Shown here: positions 55,626 through 64,000 of the stretch, piece after piece
How the letters are laid out: each line of letters begins with the position of its first letter
Position numbering within the stretch: the stretch's first letter is position 1
Assembly (NCBI RefSeq): GCF_031729055.1
Contig: NZ_JAVMIP010000001.1
Span: 186,001-250,000, forward strand
Origin: Pseudocalidococcus azoricus BACA0444
GTDB taxonomy: Bacteria; Cyanobacteriota; Cyanobacteriia; Thermosynechococcales; Thermosynechococcaceae
Length of the DNA: 64,000 bases
Direction: 5' to 3'
Position numbers and translations under genes: made by a program
Notes under the pieces: model-generated
Database searches by the model: none
Seen by the model: only the letters and a program-made list of their open reading frames with translations
Told to the model about the DNA's origin: nothing

Positions 55626-56684
55626 ATGGATTTCGATCATGTGCATTTTTATTTGAGGAGTCGGGCGCAGTCATACTATTTTGCTCAACAACTCGGACTT
55701 CAGGTTTGCGGAACTTGGGCCAGGCCTGGGCAAGAAACCCTACTCTGGGGACGGGATGCGTTGTCACTCCTCATAACCTACCCCTGCAATTCCCCCAGGA
55801 AGGCTGAACCCCTCCTCATGAGCCACTTCCAGAATCATCCAGATGGGGTTGTGGATGTTGCCTTTCGGGTTAAAGATATAGGGGCGCAATTAAAAACTAT
55901 CCCTGAGTCCGCTATTCTCAGCCCTCTAAAAACCAAAATAACGGCATCCGGTGGCTGGGCCTGGGGGGTGGTTCGGGGCTGGGGCGACTTACGCCATAGT
56001 TTAATTCAACGCTGGGGGGATGCAGCTGGTCATCCGGAATACCCTGGACTGTTACCAGAATCCCAACACATACCGACTGCGCCCCAATTATTAGGGGTTG
56101 ATCATGCGGTTTTAAATGTCAGTGCCAGTGAGTTTGCAGGGGCCGTGGCCTGGTATCAAGAGGTATTGGGCTTTGTGCCGGAACAACGGTTTACCATTCA
56201 AACCCCTCATTCTGGCTTAATTAGCCGAGTGATGGTACATCCCTTGGGTTCGGCACAGTTGCCAATTAATGCCCCGACCTCAGATAACTCCCAGATTCAA
56301 CTCTTTCTAGATGACTATGGTGGGAGCGGTATCCAGCACATTGCTTTGCAAACAGGCAATATTCTTAGCCTTGTAAAAGATCTGCGTCAGCGGGGCCTGG
56401 AGTTTTTGAATATTCCCGATACCTACTATCACCAGGCCAGCCAGAATCATCCCCAATGCTTTGCCAAACTGGACTTAGACCAACTCCGCCAGGCCCAGGT
56501 TTTAATTGAGCCGCAAGATGAGACGGGCAAGCAGCTTTTACTGCAAATTTTTAGTCAGCCTGTTTTTGATCGGCCAACATTCTTTTGGGAATTAATCGAA
56601 CGCCGTCACCAGGCCTGGGGCTTTGGGGCCGGAAATTTTCAAGCCCTGTTTGAAGCCATTGAGCAGCAGCAACGTTCAGAGTAA
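55626..56684 (+). CDS. hppD: 4-Hydroxyphenylpyruvate dioxygenase
   Basis: HppD makes homogentisate from 4-hydroxyphenylpyruvate, feeding tocopherol and possibly plastoquinone-like pathways. It has 352 residues with two vicinal oxygen chelate domains. The iron ligands are in GVDHAVLNV (H), SGIQHIALQTGNIL (H) and the C-terminal FFWELIERR (E). Domain 1 begins DFDHVHFYLRSRAQSYYFAQ. The intervening ending GFGAGNFQALFEAIE is the family C-terminal gate helix. The last 9 bp overlap the convergent DUF1877 gene. It starts at the ATG at 55626. Confidence 0.9.
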   Translation: MDFDHVHFYLRSRAQSYYFAQQLGLQVCGTWARPGQETLLWGRDALSLLITYPCNSPRKAEPLLMSHFQNHPDGVVDVAFRVKDIGAQLKTIPESAILSPLKTKITASGGWAWGVVRGWGDLRHSLIQRWGDAAGHPEYPGLLPESQHIPTAPQLLGVDHAVLNVSASEFAGAVAWYQEVLGFVPEQRFTIQTPHSGLISRVMVHPLGSAQLPINAPTSDNSQIQLFLDDYGGSGIQHIALQTGNILSLVKDLRQRGLEFLNIPDTYYHQASQNHPQCFAKLDLDQLRQAQVLIEPQDETGKQLLLQIFSQPVFDRPTFFWELIERRHQAWGFGAGNFQALFEAIEQQQRSE

Positions 56685-57182
56685 ATACAACAGCATCCCC
56701 TGACCTTGGGCGGCCGCATCTTGATAGTAACTGGCCACATTTTCATAACTCTCCGCCAGACCGGGCCGATCTGCTTCTTCCCAGTTTCCCGGATAAATAT
56801 CTGCCTCATTCAGTTGGGAGGGATTAAATTTTGCAGCGAATTCATCGGTAGATAAATGGGATAGGGCCTGGGCAACCACCTGGACTTGTTCCGAGGTTAA
56901 TAACCGCGCCGCCCCATAGCCTAGGTCATCACCCACTTCCTGACCACCTAAGATCACCTGCCCTAAAATCCCTGGACTCTCCCAGGCCTGGCCTGTTAAC
57001 AGATAATGCAGACCATGCCAGTCTTTATCAATGTCTAAGGCCACCGTTGCTGTTGCTGACAATTCCTCAGTTTCTGGGGTCTCGGTGGCCGAATCAATCA
57101 GTGTTTCTAGCAGGCTTGGATTCCCTTGGATGGCCTCGACTAGGGCGGGTGAAATTTGTTGGAGGTAGGCAATCATAGACAT
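56676..57182 (-). CDS. DUF1877 family protein
   Basis: This is a 168-residue protein of the DUF1877 (YfbM-like) family: DKDWHGLHYLLTGQAWESPG, ILGGQEVGDDLGYGAARLLT, and the final AESYENVASYYQDAAAQGQG MLLYLL region. The structure of E. coli YfbM is known but not its function. It starts at the ATG at 57182 (a second ATG is at residue 3). It is convergent with hppD with a 9-bp overlap, and 81 bp from the rodZ-like gene on the same strand. Confidence 0.88.
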   Translation of the reverse strand: MSMIAYLQQISPALVEAIQGNPSLLETLIDSATETPETEELSATATVALDIDKDWHGLHYLLTGQAWESPGILGQVILGGQEVGDDLGYGAARLLTSEQVQVVAQALSHLSTDEFAAKFNPSQLNEADIYPGNWEEADRPGLAESYENVASYYQDAAAQGQGMLLYLL

Positions 57183-57263
57183 AATTTATTTCTCCAATAA
57201 TGAAACTCTCAATGATCCTGATATCAGCACTGGAAGCAAGGGGAGGGGAACGGTCAAACTGAT

Positions 57264-58097
57264 CTAAGGGCTAGGGAGAGGGGAAGGACTGGCTAAACTG
57301 GCATCGGTGGCTCCACTGGGGTCTGAAGCGGCATAGATTTTCTCTTCAATGGCCCCAAACTGTCCCATGGCCTGAGCAGGATTATTATTGAAGGACACCA
57401 TAACGGCCCCAGCATTACCAGTACGGAGAACAATTTTTTCTTTTGCTGTCCAAGTTTTATTGTCGCCGCTGACTAATATCCCCTCATAGACCACTTCGCC
57501 ATCCGCAAGAACTTCCAACCAGGCATCTTGGGTAATGTTCACGCCAACTTTGATAGGTTCAGCTTGGGGACTGGGGCTAGGCGTAGGCGAGGCGGCAACT
57601 GGGCTAGGACTCGCGGGTGAATTTTGGGGACTGGCAGGGGCTGCGGGGGTGGGACTGGCCTGGGGTCGCACTCCATTGGGTCCGCTGGCTGGTTTCAAAA
57701 GGTAAGAGAGGGCGGCAATGGCCCCCACGACCAAGACTACATACAAGAGATAGAGGTGAATCGGCCGAAATTGAAAGCTGGGGAGCGCAAGTTTTTTATG
57801 AGCCTGGGGCTGCTCAACCATTGGGCTTAAGGTATGGGCCGGAAATTGTTGGGCAATGGCTTGTCCGTCCAGGCCCAGGGTTTCCGCAAAGCGGCGAATG
57901 AAGCCTTGGGTATAGACAGGTTCGGGTAAATATTCAGATTGCCCCGCTTCGATGGCCTCCAGAATAGACTGGCGGATCATGGTTTTTGCAGCTACAGCTT
58001 CCAGACTCAGGGATTTTTCCTGTCTGACTTGCTGGAGGTACGCCCCAATTTCGGCTAGTTTTTCCGCTTGTTCCGGCGCAAAGGTCATAGTTCCCAT
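57264..58097 (-). CDS. RodZ-like HTH membrane protein
   Basis: This is a 277-residue protein. Residues 1-85 hold an HTH_25 domain (LAEIGAYLQQVRQEKSLSLE, AAKTMIRQSILEAIEAGQSE, YTQGFIRRFAETLGLDG). A single transmembrane segment lies at about 115-135. Then come a proline/serine/alanine-rich linker and a C-terminal DUF4115 domain (DAWLEVLADGEVVYEGILVS). This layout is that of RodZ, which links MreB to the cell envelope in shape control. The GGGAG before the ATG at 58097 fits. A second ATG three codons on is also possible, and the frame is open to 58130. Confidence 0.85.
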   Translation of the reverse strand: MGTMTFAPEQAEKLAEIGAYLQQVRQEKSLSLEAVAAKTMIRQSILEAIEAGQSEYLPEPVYTQGFIRRFAETLGLDGQAIAQQFPAHTLSPMVEQPQAHKKLALPSFQFRPIHLYLLYVVLVVGAIAALSYLLKPASGPNGVRPQASPTPAAPASPQNSPASPSPVAASPTPSPSPQAEPIKVGVNITQDAWLEVLADGEVVYEGILVSGDNKTWTAKEKIVLRTGNAGAVMVSFNNNPAQAMGQFGAIEEKIYAASDPSGATDASLASPSPLPSP

Positions 58098-58276
58098 AAA
58101 CTCCCTACTCAAATCCCATTCGGCCTGCAACTATAGCGTTACACGGACTCGTCTGAACCAGCCGAAATCTGAGAGATAGTGTCTGTATCCCTACGGGTGG
58201 CTTGGCCCACAACTACTATCTAAACTTGCTCTGAGCCGATTTGCCATTTAGAGCGCGAGACCTTGATTCACAATCC

Positions 58277-59062
58277 CTATTGAACAACTGGATGCCCTCC
58301 CTCAGGATTATATCGGTTCTGTAAGGCAGTGACTTCAGCAGGGGTAAGAATGCGAACTGCACCTAAGGGGAGATAGGTGGCTGCTTGGGGATTTCCCAAT
58401 TCAATGGGGCCAATGGCGGCGCGATGGAGTGAGATGACAGGATGCCCCAGTTGTTTGGCGACCCGGCGAATTTGACGGTTTCTACCTTCACAAATCACGA
58501 TTTCTAGCAAGGCTTCGGCCTGAGGCTGGTTTTTAGTCAGACACAGTTTGACCTGGGCCGGTAAAGTCATCTGACCGGCTAAGTTGACCCCTGTTTGCCA
58601 TTGGGTCAGAGTTTCTGGGGTGGGATGGCCCCGTACCCAGGCCTGGTAAGTTTTCGGGAAATGCTGGCTAGGGTGGGTTAACTTAAAGGTCAAATCCCCA
58701 TCATTGGTCAAAATAAACGCGCCAGTGGTGGCAAAATCTAACCGCCCGACCGGATGCAGCCCCGGTACAGATCGCCAAGGTTCTGGCAAAATATCCAATA
58801 CCGTTGGCCGCCCTTGGGGATCTGCACAGGTAGAGACGACTCCGGCCGGTTTGTGTAAGAGGAGATAGACCAATTCCGGCGGGGTCTGGGGATTGAGACA
58901 ACGCCCTTGATATTCAACCCGATCTTGCTCTGGATCCACCTGATCCCCCAGGGTTGCTATTTGTCCATTAATAGAGACCCGGCCCGCCCGGATTAAGTCC
59001 TCGGCCCGCCGCCGTGAAGCAATCCCCCAGCGTGCGAGAAGTTTTTGCAATCGTTCAGCCAT
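58277..59062 (-). CDS. rRNA pseudouridine synthase, RsuA/RluB family
   Basis: This is a 261-residue protein. An S4 RNA-binding domain at the N-terminus (MAERLQKLLARWGIASRRRA) precedes the catalytic domain with the aspartate in HPVGRLDFATTGAFILTNDG, the KTYQAWVRG segment and GRNRQIRRVAKQLGHPVISL. The family modifies 16S (RsuA) or 23S (RluB) rRNA; length and motifs suggest RluB, but specificity is not certain. It starts at the ATG at 59062. The histidine kinase gene ends 24 bp upstream on the same strand, so read-through is likely. Confidence 0.92.
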   Translation of the reverse strand: MAERLQKLLARWGIASRRRAEDLIRAGRVSINGQIATLGDQVDPEQDRVEYQGRCLNPQTPPELVYLLLHKPAGVVSTCADPQGRPTVLDILPEPWRSVPGLHPVGRLDFATTGAFILTNDGDLTFKLTHPSQHFPKTYQAWVRGHPTPETLTQWQTGVNLAGQMTLPAQVKLCLTKNQPQAEALLEIVICEGRNRQIRRVAKQLGHPVISLHRAAIGPIELGNPQAATYLPLGAVRILTPAEVTALQNRYNPEGGHPVVQ

Positions 59063-59086
59063 AGCTACTACAAAACAGTCTCAAGG

Positions 59087-60415
59087 TCAGGGTTTGGATA
59101 AGTTTAGGGGGGTTGGGGTGAGGGTCTGGGGTAACCAAATCGCGACGGCGGCCCCACCTGTGATCGGATCATTGCTGGCGAAAATCTGCCCTTGGTGACA
59201 ATCCACAATTTGCTCCGCAATGGCTAACCCCAGGCCACTGCCACTACTAATGGGTAAGATCAGCCCCGATGAATCTTGGCCCGTTGATGCACTGAGCGGC
59301 AGGGGGGAGCGAGATCGGGCTGGATCCGAACGAAAAAACCGATCAAAAATGTAGGGCAAATCTTGGGGGATAAAGCCAGGCCCATGATCAATAATTTCTA
59401 ATCTTAGACCGGCAACTCGCTGCCCCGTGGGGGGGGTCAATTCCAGACGGGCAAGAATGGCCTGGGCCGGGGGGCTGTACTTAATCCCATTGTCTAAAAG
59501 ATTCATCAGTAACCGAAAGAGTTGTGCCTCATTGCCCCAATACAGCAGTTGACTGGGGCCAACATAATTCAAGCTGATCTGCCGGGGGCTGGCGAGGGGG
59601 TCTAAATTACTCCAGGCCCGCTGTAATAAGGCGACTAAATCCAGGGATTGCCGTTCCATCTGCTCAACGGGGGCCAGGGACAGCCGATTTAACTCTAAAA
59701 GCTCCTGCACCAATAAACTCAGGCGTACTGTTTCCGCCAATAGCCGATCTACCCAAGAGCGGAGGTTGGGATCGACCCGTTGTTGTAAGGTTTCTGCTAC
59801 CAAGCGCAAGGAGGTTAAGGGGGTTTTCAGTTCATGGGCCACATCCGATGCCCAGCGATCCCGCTCATCTCGCAAGATCTTCACTTCTTGACGATTTTCT
59901 AAAAACACCCCCACATGGCCATGGGGTAAGGGAATAGCAAGGCCGCGCAGAGGCAGACGTTGGGTTTGTCCAGAGGGCTTAAGGACGCTGTGGAGCCATT
60001 CCCGCTGACAAGGAACCTGGGTTGTTTGGACATCATCCACTAAACAATCCAATTCATAGGAGCGCACCACCTCAATTAAGAGCCGTCCGGGTTGTGGGGC
60101 CGTACCCAGCAAGTTGGCCATCGACTGGTTAGACCACTGACATAAACAATCTTGATCCACTTCAATGTAGGAAACTGGGGCCTGGTCAAGAATGTTTTGC
60201 CAGTAAAGGATTTTGGCTTCCAGGTGAGCGATTTGGGCTTGATAATTTTTCAGAATCGTGCGCAGGCGAACCGGGAGGGGGGAACGAACCGGAACAACAT
60301 TAAATTCCTTCAGCACTCGCAGCCATTGTTGCCGTTGCCAAGCGGAGGCGATGCCATAGAACACCAGGCCTAGGCCTAGCCCCAAGAAAAATCCTAACTC
60401 GGCTGAAATGACCAC
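59087..60415 (-). CDS. sphS: Sensor histidine kinase, SphS/PhoR-like
   Basis: This is a membrane-anchored kinase. A hydrophobic segment near the start (LGFFLGLGLGLVFYGIASAW) precedes a PAS-like domain (LDQAPVSYIEVDQDCLCQWS). The HisKA domain is RWASDVAHELKTPLTSLRLV (phospho-H). The HATPase_c domain has LLDNGIKYSPPA, DHGPGFIPQDLPYIFDRFFR and GLGLAIAEQIVDCHQG. The frame is open to 60541 inside the regulator gene. A GTG at 60415, preceded by a G-rich site and 42 bp after the regulator stop, is the likely start; longer forms are possible. Phosphate sensing is inferred from similarity and from its partner. Confidence 0.82.
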   Translation of the reverse strand: MVISAELGFFLGLGLGLVFYGIASAWQRQQWLRVLKEFNVVPVRSPLPVRLRTILKNYQAQIAHLEAKILYWQNILDQAPVSYIEVDQDCLCQWSNQSMANLLGTAPQPGRLLIEVVRSYELDCLVDDVQTTQVPCQREWLHSVLKPSGQTQRLPLRGLAIPLPHGHVGVFLENRQEVKILRDERDRWASDVAHELKTPLTSLRLVAETLQQRVDPNLRSWVDRLLAETVRLSLLVQELLELNRLSLAPVEQMERQSLDLVALLQRAWSNLDPLASPRQISLNYVGPSQLLYWGNEAQLFRLLMNLLDNGIKYSPPAQAILARLELTPPTGQRVAGLRLEIIDHGPGFIPQDLPYIFDRFFRSDPARSRSPLPLSASTGQDSSGLILPISSGSGLGLAIAEQIVDCHQGQIFASNDPITGGAAVAIWLPQTLTPTPLNLSKP

Positions 60416-60456
60416 CGTAGTTTGCCCCCAGGCCTGGATGTGACCGAACCCAACTC

Positions 60457-61242
60457 CTAACCAAACCGATAGCCAAAGCCCCGCACGGTAATGATGTAGG
60501 TGGGATGGGAGGCATCCGGTTCGATCTTTTCTCGCAACCATCGAATATGAACATCAACGGTCTTACTATCACCAACAAAATCTGGGCCCCAAATCCGATC
60601 TAAGAGTTGCTCCCGCGGCCACACTCGGCGGGGGTAGCTCATAAATAGTTCGAGAATCCGGTATTCCTTAGGCGATAAGCTAATTTCTTTCGTCCCTAAG
60701 ATCACCCGGCATTCTTGGGGATAGAGAGTTAATTCTCCATATTTGAAGGACGGCCCATCCTCCTCATTGGCGGTTTGACTGGTGATCGCCCGCCGAATTA
60801 AGGCCCGACAGCGAGCAATCAACTCCCGCATCCCAAAGGGCTTGGTTAGATAATCATCGGCCCCCACCTCCAGGCCCACAACCCGATCAATTTCACTCCC
60901 CTTGGCACTGAGCATCAAAATTGGTACCCCACAGCCTTCCCGGCGCAGAAACCGACAAATGTCCAGGCCATTGACGAAGGGCAACATCAAGTCCAGGATG
61001 ATCAAGTCAAATCCCCGCACCCCCAAAACCGCCTCAGCAGCCAGGTTATGATCCAAAAGTTGACTATTGATTTGATCCAAGGCCTGGCGACCATCACTGG
61101 CTGTCACCACTGCATAACCCTCATCCTGTAAGGCCAGGGTAATGGTGTCCCGAATCAAGTCTTCATCTTCAACTAAAAAAATCGTAGCTGGGCGGCGTTT
61201 TCCGAGGTCTAGAGTATCGGTCGCATCAGTGAGCGTTAGCAT
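60457..61242 (-). CDS. sphR: OmpR/PhoB-type response regulator, SphR-like
   Basis: This is a 261-residue regulator. The receiver domain shows acidic residues in FLVEDEDLIRDTITLALQDE, the phosphoacceptor aspartate in LIILDLMLPFVNG, and MLSAK and LTKPFGMREL (switch T, K). The DNA-binding winged helix has LSPKEYRILELFMSYPRRVW then SKTVDVHIRWLREKIEPD and ends GFGYRFG. An N-terminal extension of 15 residues precedes the receiver. The sequence resembles cyanobacterial SphR, which controls phosphate-starvation genes with SphS. It is directly upstream of its kinase on the same strand. The phosphate role is inferred, not shown. Confidence 0.82.
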   Translation of the reverse strand: MLTLTDATDTLDLGKRRPATIFLVEDEDLIRDTITLALQDEGYAVVTASDGRQALDQINSQLLDHNLAAEAVLGVRGFDLIILDLMLPFVNGLDICRFLRREGCGVPILMLSAKGSEIDRVVGLEVGADDYLTKPFGMRELIARCRALIRRAITSQTANEEDGPSFKYGELTLYPQECRVILGTKEISLSPKEYRILELFMSYPRRVWPREQLLDRIWGPDFVGDSKTVDVHIRWLREKIEPDASHPTYIITVRGFGYRFG

Positions 61243-61307
61243 AACAATCTGGCCTATCAGGCATTTAGGAAGGATTTTATCACTTTCCTTTCGGAGGTTC
61301 CCAGACC

Positions 61308-61988
61308 ATGCTGTATTTTACCTGTCCGCCCCTAACCCGCCTGAGTCAACTGCGGGGCGCGCTGGGGATTGGTTTGGGGGCGGCTGCTTGGGGACAATGG
61401 CAAACCGAGACGGCTCAACCCTTACCAGAAAACTTTTACCACCTCCCGTTACCTGCTGCTGCCGATACCCTAATGGCTCAGTATCTCCAGGCCTGGGGGA
61501 ATCCCCAACAATTTTTGAATGTCAACCCCGCAGAGTTATCCCCTGAACAGCTTCTCCTCTGGGGACTTGGCAGTTCTGATCAGGCCTGGGCTAAGGCGGG
61601 TGTTCTGGCACGATTATGTCCCGATTTACGGAGATCGCCACCGTCCAACCTGAGCGCGCTATTTCTGGGGGATTTGCACCAGGCCCTGCATGGACATCTA
61701 GCAATTTCAGCAATTCTGAATCACTGGCTCAGCGCAGGCCTGAACTCAATTCCAACTCAACTGGCCTGGGCTTCACTCTCGGGAGAATTACGGGGCTTAC
61801 TCTGGGGCAGTTTGTACGGGGCGAGGTATGGCTGGAGTTGTTTACCTCCCTTCTGGATTGTTAAAATGCCGCCGGAATTAGAGACACTGGCTTATCAGCT
61901 TTTGGGGGCCTGGGCTGGACAACTAGGGAATCTTGCCCCAAAGCAGTCCGGCCCGATTACAACTGCTGGTTATCTTTATCCGCGCTAA
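61308..61988 (+). CDS. Conserved hypothetical protein, possibly ADP-ribosylglycohydrolase-like
   Basis: This is a 226-residue protein starting MLYFTCPPLTRLSQLRGALG. The N-terminus has a short hydrophobic stretch with GIGLGAAAWGQW. Near residues 155-185 it reads LAWASLSGELRGLLWGSLYG, weakly similar to ADP-ribosylglycohydrolase-type helices (SLSGE, G-rich GSLYGA), but the metal-binding aspartates are not obvious, so I only note the possibility. An AGG-type site (CGGAGGT) stands about 11 bp before the ATG. It is transcribed divergently from sphR and followed by ilvN. Confidence 0.65.
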   Translation: MLYFTCPPLTRLSQLRGALGIGLGAAAWGQWQTETAQPLPENFYHLPLPAAADTLMAQYLQAWGNPQQFLNVNPAELSPEQLLLWGLGSSDQAWAKAGVLARLCPDLRRSPPSNLSALFLGDLHQALHGHLAISAILNHWLSAGLNSIPTQLAWASLSGELRGLLWGSLYGARYGWSCLPPFWIVKMPPELETLAYQLLGAWAGQLGNLAPKQSGPITTAGYLYPR

Positions 61989-62092
61989 AAGTTCGACCGG
62001 GAAAGCCTTGGCCTAAAATAGAAGATCGCCCTCATCCGTTGTTTTGCTGTTTTACACCCCCATTCCCCCTCATTGTTCGTTGATAATCTCCT

Positions 62093-62611
62093 ATGAAACA
62101 TACTCTTTCTGTTTTGGTTGAAGATGAAGCAGGTGTGTTAACCCGGATTGCGGGATTGTTTGCCCGGCGGGGTTTTAACATTGAAAGTCTGGCGGTTGGC
62201 CCGGCCGAACAACTGGGCATCTCCCGAATCACGATGGTCGTGCCTGGGGACGATACCGTCATTGAGCAAATCACCAAGCAACTCTACAAGTTAATCAACG
62301 TCCTCAAGGTGCAAGACATTACCACCACCCCCTGTGTTGAGCGAGAATTAATGCTCCTGAAGGTGAACGCCACGCCGGCTAACCGCTCTGAAGTTTTGGA
62401 GTTGGTACAAATTTTCCGGGCCAAGGTGGTGGATGTGTCCGATGATTCTGTCACGATTGAGGTTGCAGGAGATCCCGGTAAGATGGTGGCCATTGTCCAG
62501 ATGGTCAATAAGTTTGGCATCCGGGAAATTGCCCGCACCGGAAAAATTGCCCTCGTTCGGGAATCTGGAGTCAATACGGAATACCTCAAGTCTTTGGAAG
62601 CCCGTCTTTAA
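62093..62611 (+). CDS. ilvN: Acetolactate synthase small (regulatory) subunit
   Basis: This is a 172-residue regulatory subunit of acetohydroxyacid synthase in branched-chain amino acid synthesis. The N-terminal ACT domain ([49 protein letters not shown]) binds valine for feedback inhibition. The C-terminal part ([55 protein letters not shown]) interacts with the large subunit, which is not in this window. Length matches the family (also named ilvH). It starts at the ATG at 62093. Confidence 0.95.
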   Translation: MKHTLSVLVEDEAGVLTRIAGLFARRGFNIESLAVGPAEQLGISRITMVVPGDDTVIEQITKQLYKLINVLKVQDITTTPCVERELMLLKVNATPANRSEVLELVQIFRAKVVDVSDDSVTIEVAGDPGKMVAIVQMVNKFGIREIARTGKIALVRESGVNTEYLKSLEARL

Positions 62612-62723
62612 GGAACCTGACCCTGTGGCAGTTTTTGCAGGAAGCATGATTCTAGGCCCATACTCCGCTCCAGCAGCCCCCGGCCGAACTGACCTCAAAC
62701 CTATTGGTGAACGCCCTGCACTC

Positions 62724-62861
62724 ATGTCCAACCAGCTTCAGGCCTTGTCCTTCAGACAGCTCGATAAAATCGCTAGGGTTAGCTTAGAGTTTGAGAACTT
62801 GACAGAATTGGAGCAACGAAGTAGCGAAGTGGACTCCAATAACAGAAGTGGACTCCAATAA
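62724..62861 (+). pseudogene. DUF4351-like C-terminal remnant
   Basis: This 45-codon frame starts MSNQLQALSFRQLDKIARVS and continues LEFENLTELEQRSSEVDSNN. The LxALSFxQLxxIA...LEFxxLxELE pattern resembles the C-terminal DUF4351 helix pair that ends many cyanobacterial Rpn/PD-(D/E)XK proteins. No upstream part of such a gene is present. The last residues come from a tandem repeat at 62826-62863. The resemblance is weak. Confidence 0.35.
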
Positions 62862-62863
62862 CA
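62826..62863. repeat. Two tandem copies of a 19-bp unit
   Basis: GAAGTGGACTCCAATAACA is repeated exactly twice, head to tail, between ilvN and the metal permease gene. It closes the DUF4351-like remnant. No hairpin is formed. The origin is unknown, possibly slippage at an insertion scar. Confidence 0.85.
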
Positions 62864-62897
62864 ATAGACATTTTACTGAAGAGTTAATTTTTGCCAA

Positions 62898-63749
62898 TTA
62901 GTCACTAGACTTGAGTCTTTGCGCGATTAGCCCATATTTAGGCGCCAGTACCATTGTCAGGACAAATAAAAGGGTTTGAAAGACAACGATACATCCCCCG
63001 GTCGACGCGTCTAGATGATAGCTAATATAGGTTCCGGCCACATTGGATAAGACCCCCGACCCGGCTGCAATCCACACCATCTGATCAAAGCGATCCGAGA
63101 GGAGATAGCCAATAGCTCCAGGGGTCACTAACATGGCAACGACTAAGATAATCCCCACAGTTTGCAGAGCCGCGACAATCGTTAGCGAGAGTAGGATTAA
63201 AAATGTGTAGTAAAGAGCCGTAATATTCAGACCGATGGATTGAGCATGAATCGGATCAAAGCAAAAGAGCAGTAGGTCTTTCCGGAGGCAGAGAATAACC
63301 ATTAAGGTGATTGCACTAACAACAGCCGTTTGGATAATGTCAGCTTGAGATATCCCTAACACATTGCCAAAAAGAATATGCTGTAGATCAATATTACTGG
63401 GGCTTTTAGAAACCAAGACCAGGCCCAGGGCAAAGAATCCCGTAAAGACTAAACCAATGACCGTATCTTCCTTGACGCGGGTATGAGCTTTAATAAAGCC
63501 AATGGACAAAACAGCCATTAAACCAAAGATAAAAGCACCAATCGCAAAGGGAATGTTTAATAAATAGGCGACGACTACACCGGGCATGACGGCATGGGAC
63601 ACCGCATCTCCCATTAAGGCCCAACCCTTTAAGGTCATATAACAGGACAGGACCGCACAAACCAGACCCACCACTGCACTAACAATAACGGCTTTCAGCA
63701 TAAAGTCATACTGCAACGGGGCAATGAACCAATCCCAAATCAGGGTCAT
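62898..63749 (-). CDS. mntB: Manganese/zinc ABC transporter permease (MntB/ZnuB family)
   Basis: This is a 283-residue ABC-3 type permease with about eight hydrophobic segments. Conserved features are YMTLKGWALMGDAVSHAVMP, GFIKAHTRVKEDTVIGLVFT, SQADIIQTAVV, and LVVAMLVTPGAIGYLLSDRF. The family imports Mn or Zn with an ATPase and a periplasmic binding protein. The ATPase gene ends 72 bp upstream in transcription. The cyanobacterial MntCAB system is the nearest named match; zinc cannot be excluded. It ends 36 bp after the DUF4351-like remnant on the other strand. Confidence 0.87.
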   Translation of the reverse strand: MTLIWDWFIAPLQYDFMLKAVIVSAVVGLVCAVLSCYMTLKGWALMGDAVSHAVMPGVVVAYLLNIPFAIGAFIFGLMAVLSIGFIKAHTRVKEDTVIGLVFTGFFALGLVLVSKSPSNIDLQHILFGNVLGISQADIIQTAVVSAITLMVILCLRKDLLLFCFDPIHAQSIGLNITALYYTFLILLSLTIVAALQTVGIILVVAMLVTPGAIGYLLSDRFDQMVWIAAGSGVLSNVAGTYISYHLDASTGGCIVVFQTLLFVLTMVLAPKYGLIAQRLKSSD

Positions 63750-63821
63750 AAATCGTTAAAGCCTAAGAGAAAACTAAAGTTGCTGTCAATCTACCAACAA
63801 GATCATGAACCCAAGAGGAAT

Positions 63822-64000
63822 TTACTTTTTAATCCGATGAGGCAAAATACCGCCAAACGTCCGAGTTAAGTTCTCTTCTGTAAACACATCTGCGGTCGAA
63901 CCATAGGCCAAAACAGTTTTATTGACCAGAACGACTTGATCGCAAAACGTTTCAATAGAGCTTAAATCATGGGTGGAAATTAAAATCGTATAGCCCTGTT
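63822..64000 (-). CDS. mntA: Metal ABC transporter ATP-binding protein, C-terminal part
   Basis: The window edge cuts this gene. The 58 visible residues read GYTILISTHDLSSIETFCDQ (H-loop STHD) then VVLVNKTVLAYGSTADVFTE and end ENLTRTFGGILPHRIKK before TAA at 63822-63824. This is the end of an ABC ATPase of the Mn/Zn type (LAYG.., VFTEENL..TFGG is typical). It comes first and the permease second, as in mntCAB operons. The name depends on the permease call. Confidence 0.78.
   Translation of the reverse strand, partial: QGYTILISTHDLSSIETFCDQVVLVNKTVLAYGSTADVFTEENLTRTFGGILPHRIKK

Overview
The window comes from a cyanobacterial chromosome, most likely a unicellular Synechococcus/Thermosynechococcus-type organism. 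Evidence: chlorophyll synthase (chlG), the carotenoid genes cruF and cruG, ferredoxin-thioredoxin reductase (ftrC), a Ycf51 protein, an SphS/SphR-like pair, an LrtA-type hibernation factor, a CugP-type nucleotidyltransferase, an SLH/OprB porin and several cyanobacteria-specific DUFs. Genes are dense, mostly short operons on both strands, with several small overlaps. No rRNA, CRISPR array or intact transposase was seen. The palindrome CCAGGCCTGG is very frequent (at least 25 exact copies) and I did not notice the usual cyanobacterial HIP1 octamer.

Layout. 0-7 kb: a membrane-protein N-terminus, an NFACT/RqcH protein, gloB, cysK and a moxR / small coiled-coil membrane protein / DUF58 operon. 7-13 kb: a decayed hicA-like ORF under the end of ftsH, ftsH, rpmI-rplT, psiE, DUF309, ftrC, and sufU coupled to ycf51. 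13-23 kb: Uma2 protein, FAD oxidoreductase, J-domain protein with DUF3370, a large GH57 protein, an acidic HTH protein and cugP. 23.3-24.3 kb: initiator tRNA-Met followed by a frameshifted integrase remnant fused to the 3' end of a zinc alcohol dehydrogenase. 24-34 kb: DUF6671, chlG, a DUF985 cupin, a group 2 sigma factor, lipB, lrtA, guaA, an LpxB-related protein, queF and a DprA-like protein. 34-43 kb: porin, RNase D, GH57 branching enzyme, EamA transporter, an AT-rich spacer, a GH13 enzyme and a LivM permease. 43-52 kb: glyA, a 1289-residue GH64-like/DUF4114 protein, then wecA and cinA. 52-64 kb: cruG, cruF, a CofE-like protein, hppD, a RodZ-like protein, a pseudouridine synthase, a two-component system, ilvN and a Mn/Zn ABC transporter cut by the window end.

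The most unusual structures are three. First, a perfect 40-bp direct repeat of the glyA 3' end brackets the 1289-residue protein gene. The distal copy still carries a glyA-like C-terminus and stop, so a segment of about 4.3 kb appears to have been inserted at the end of glyA, giving glyA a new tail. Second, there is the CCAGGCCTGG palindrome and its protein footprint (QAW, PGL). Third, several gene remnants sit in intergenic DNA: hicA-like, integrase plus alcohol dehydrogenase, a DUF4351-like tail and an unidentified C-terminus.

Functional themes are alpha-glucan and sugar-nucleotide metabolism (two GH57, one GH13, cugP), redox and Fe-S (ftrC, sufU), photosynthetic pigments (chlG, cruF, cruG, hppD) and envelope or nutrient uptake (porin, LivM, Mn/Zn ABC, two-component system). 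I see no complete defence system. The glyA-linked segment is the best candidate for something undescribed.
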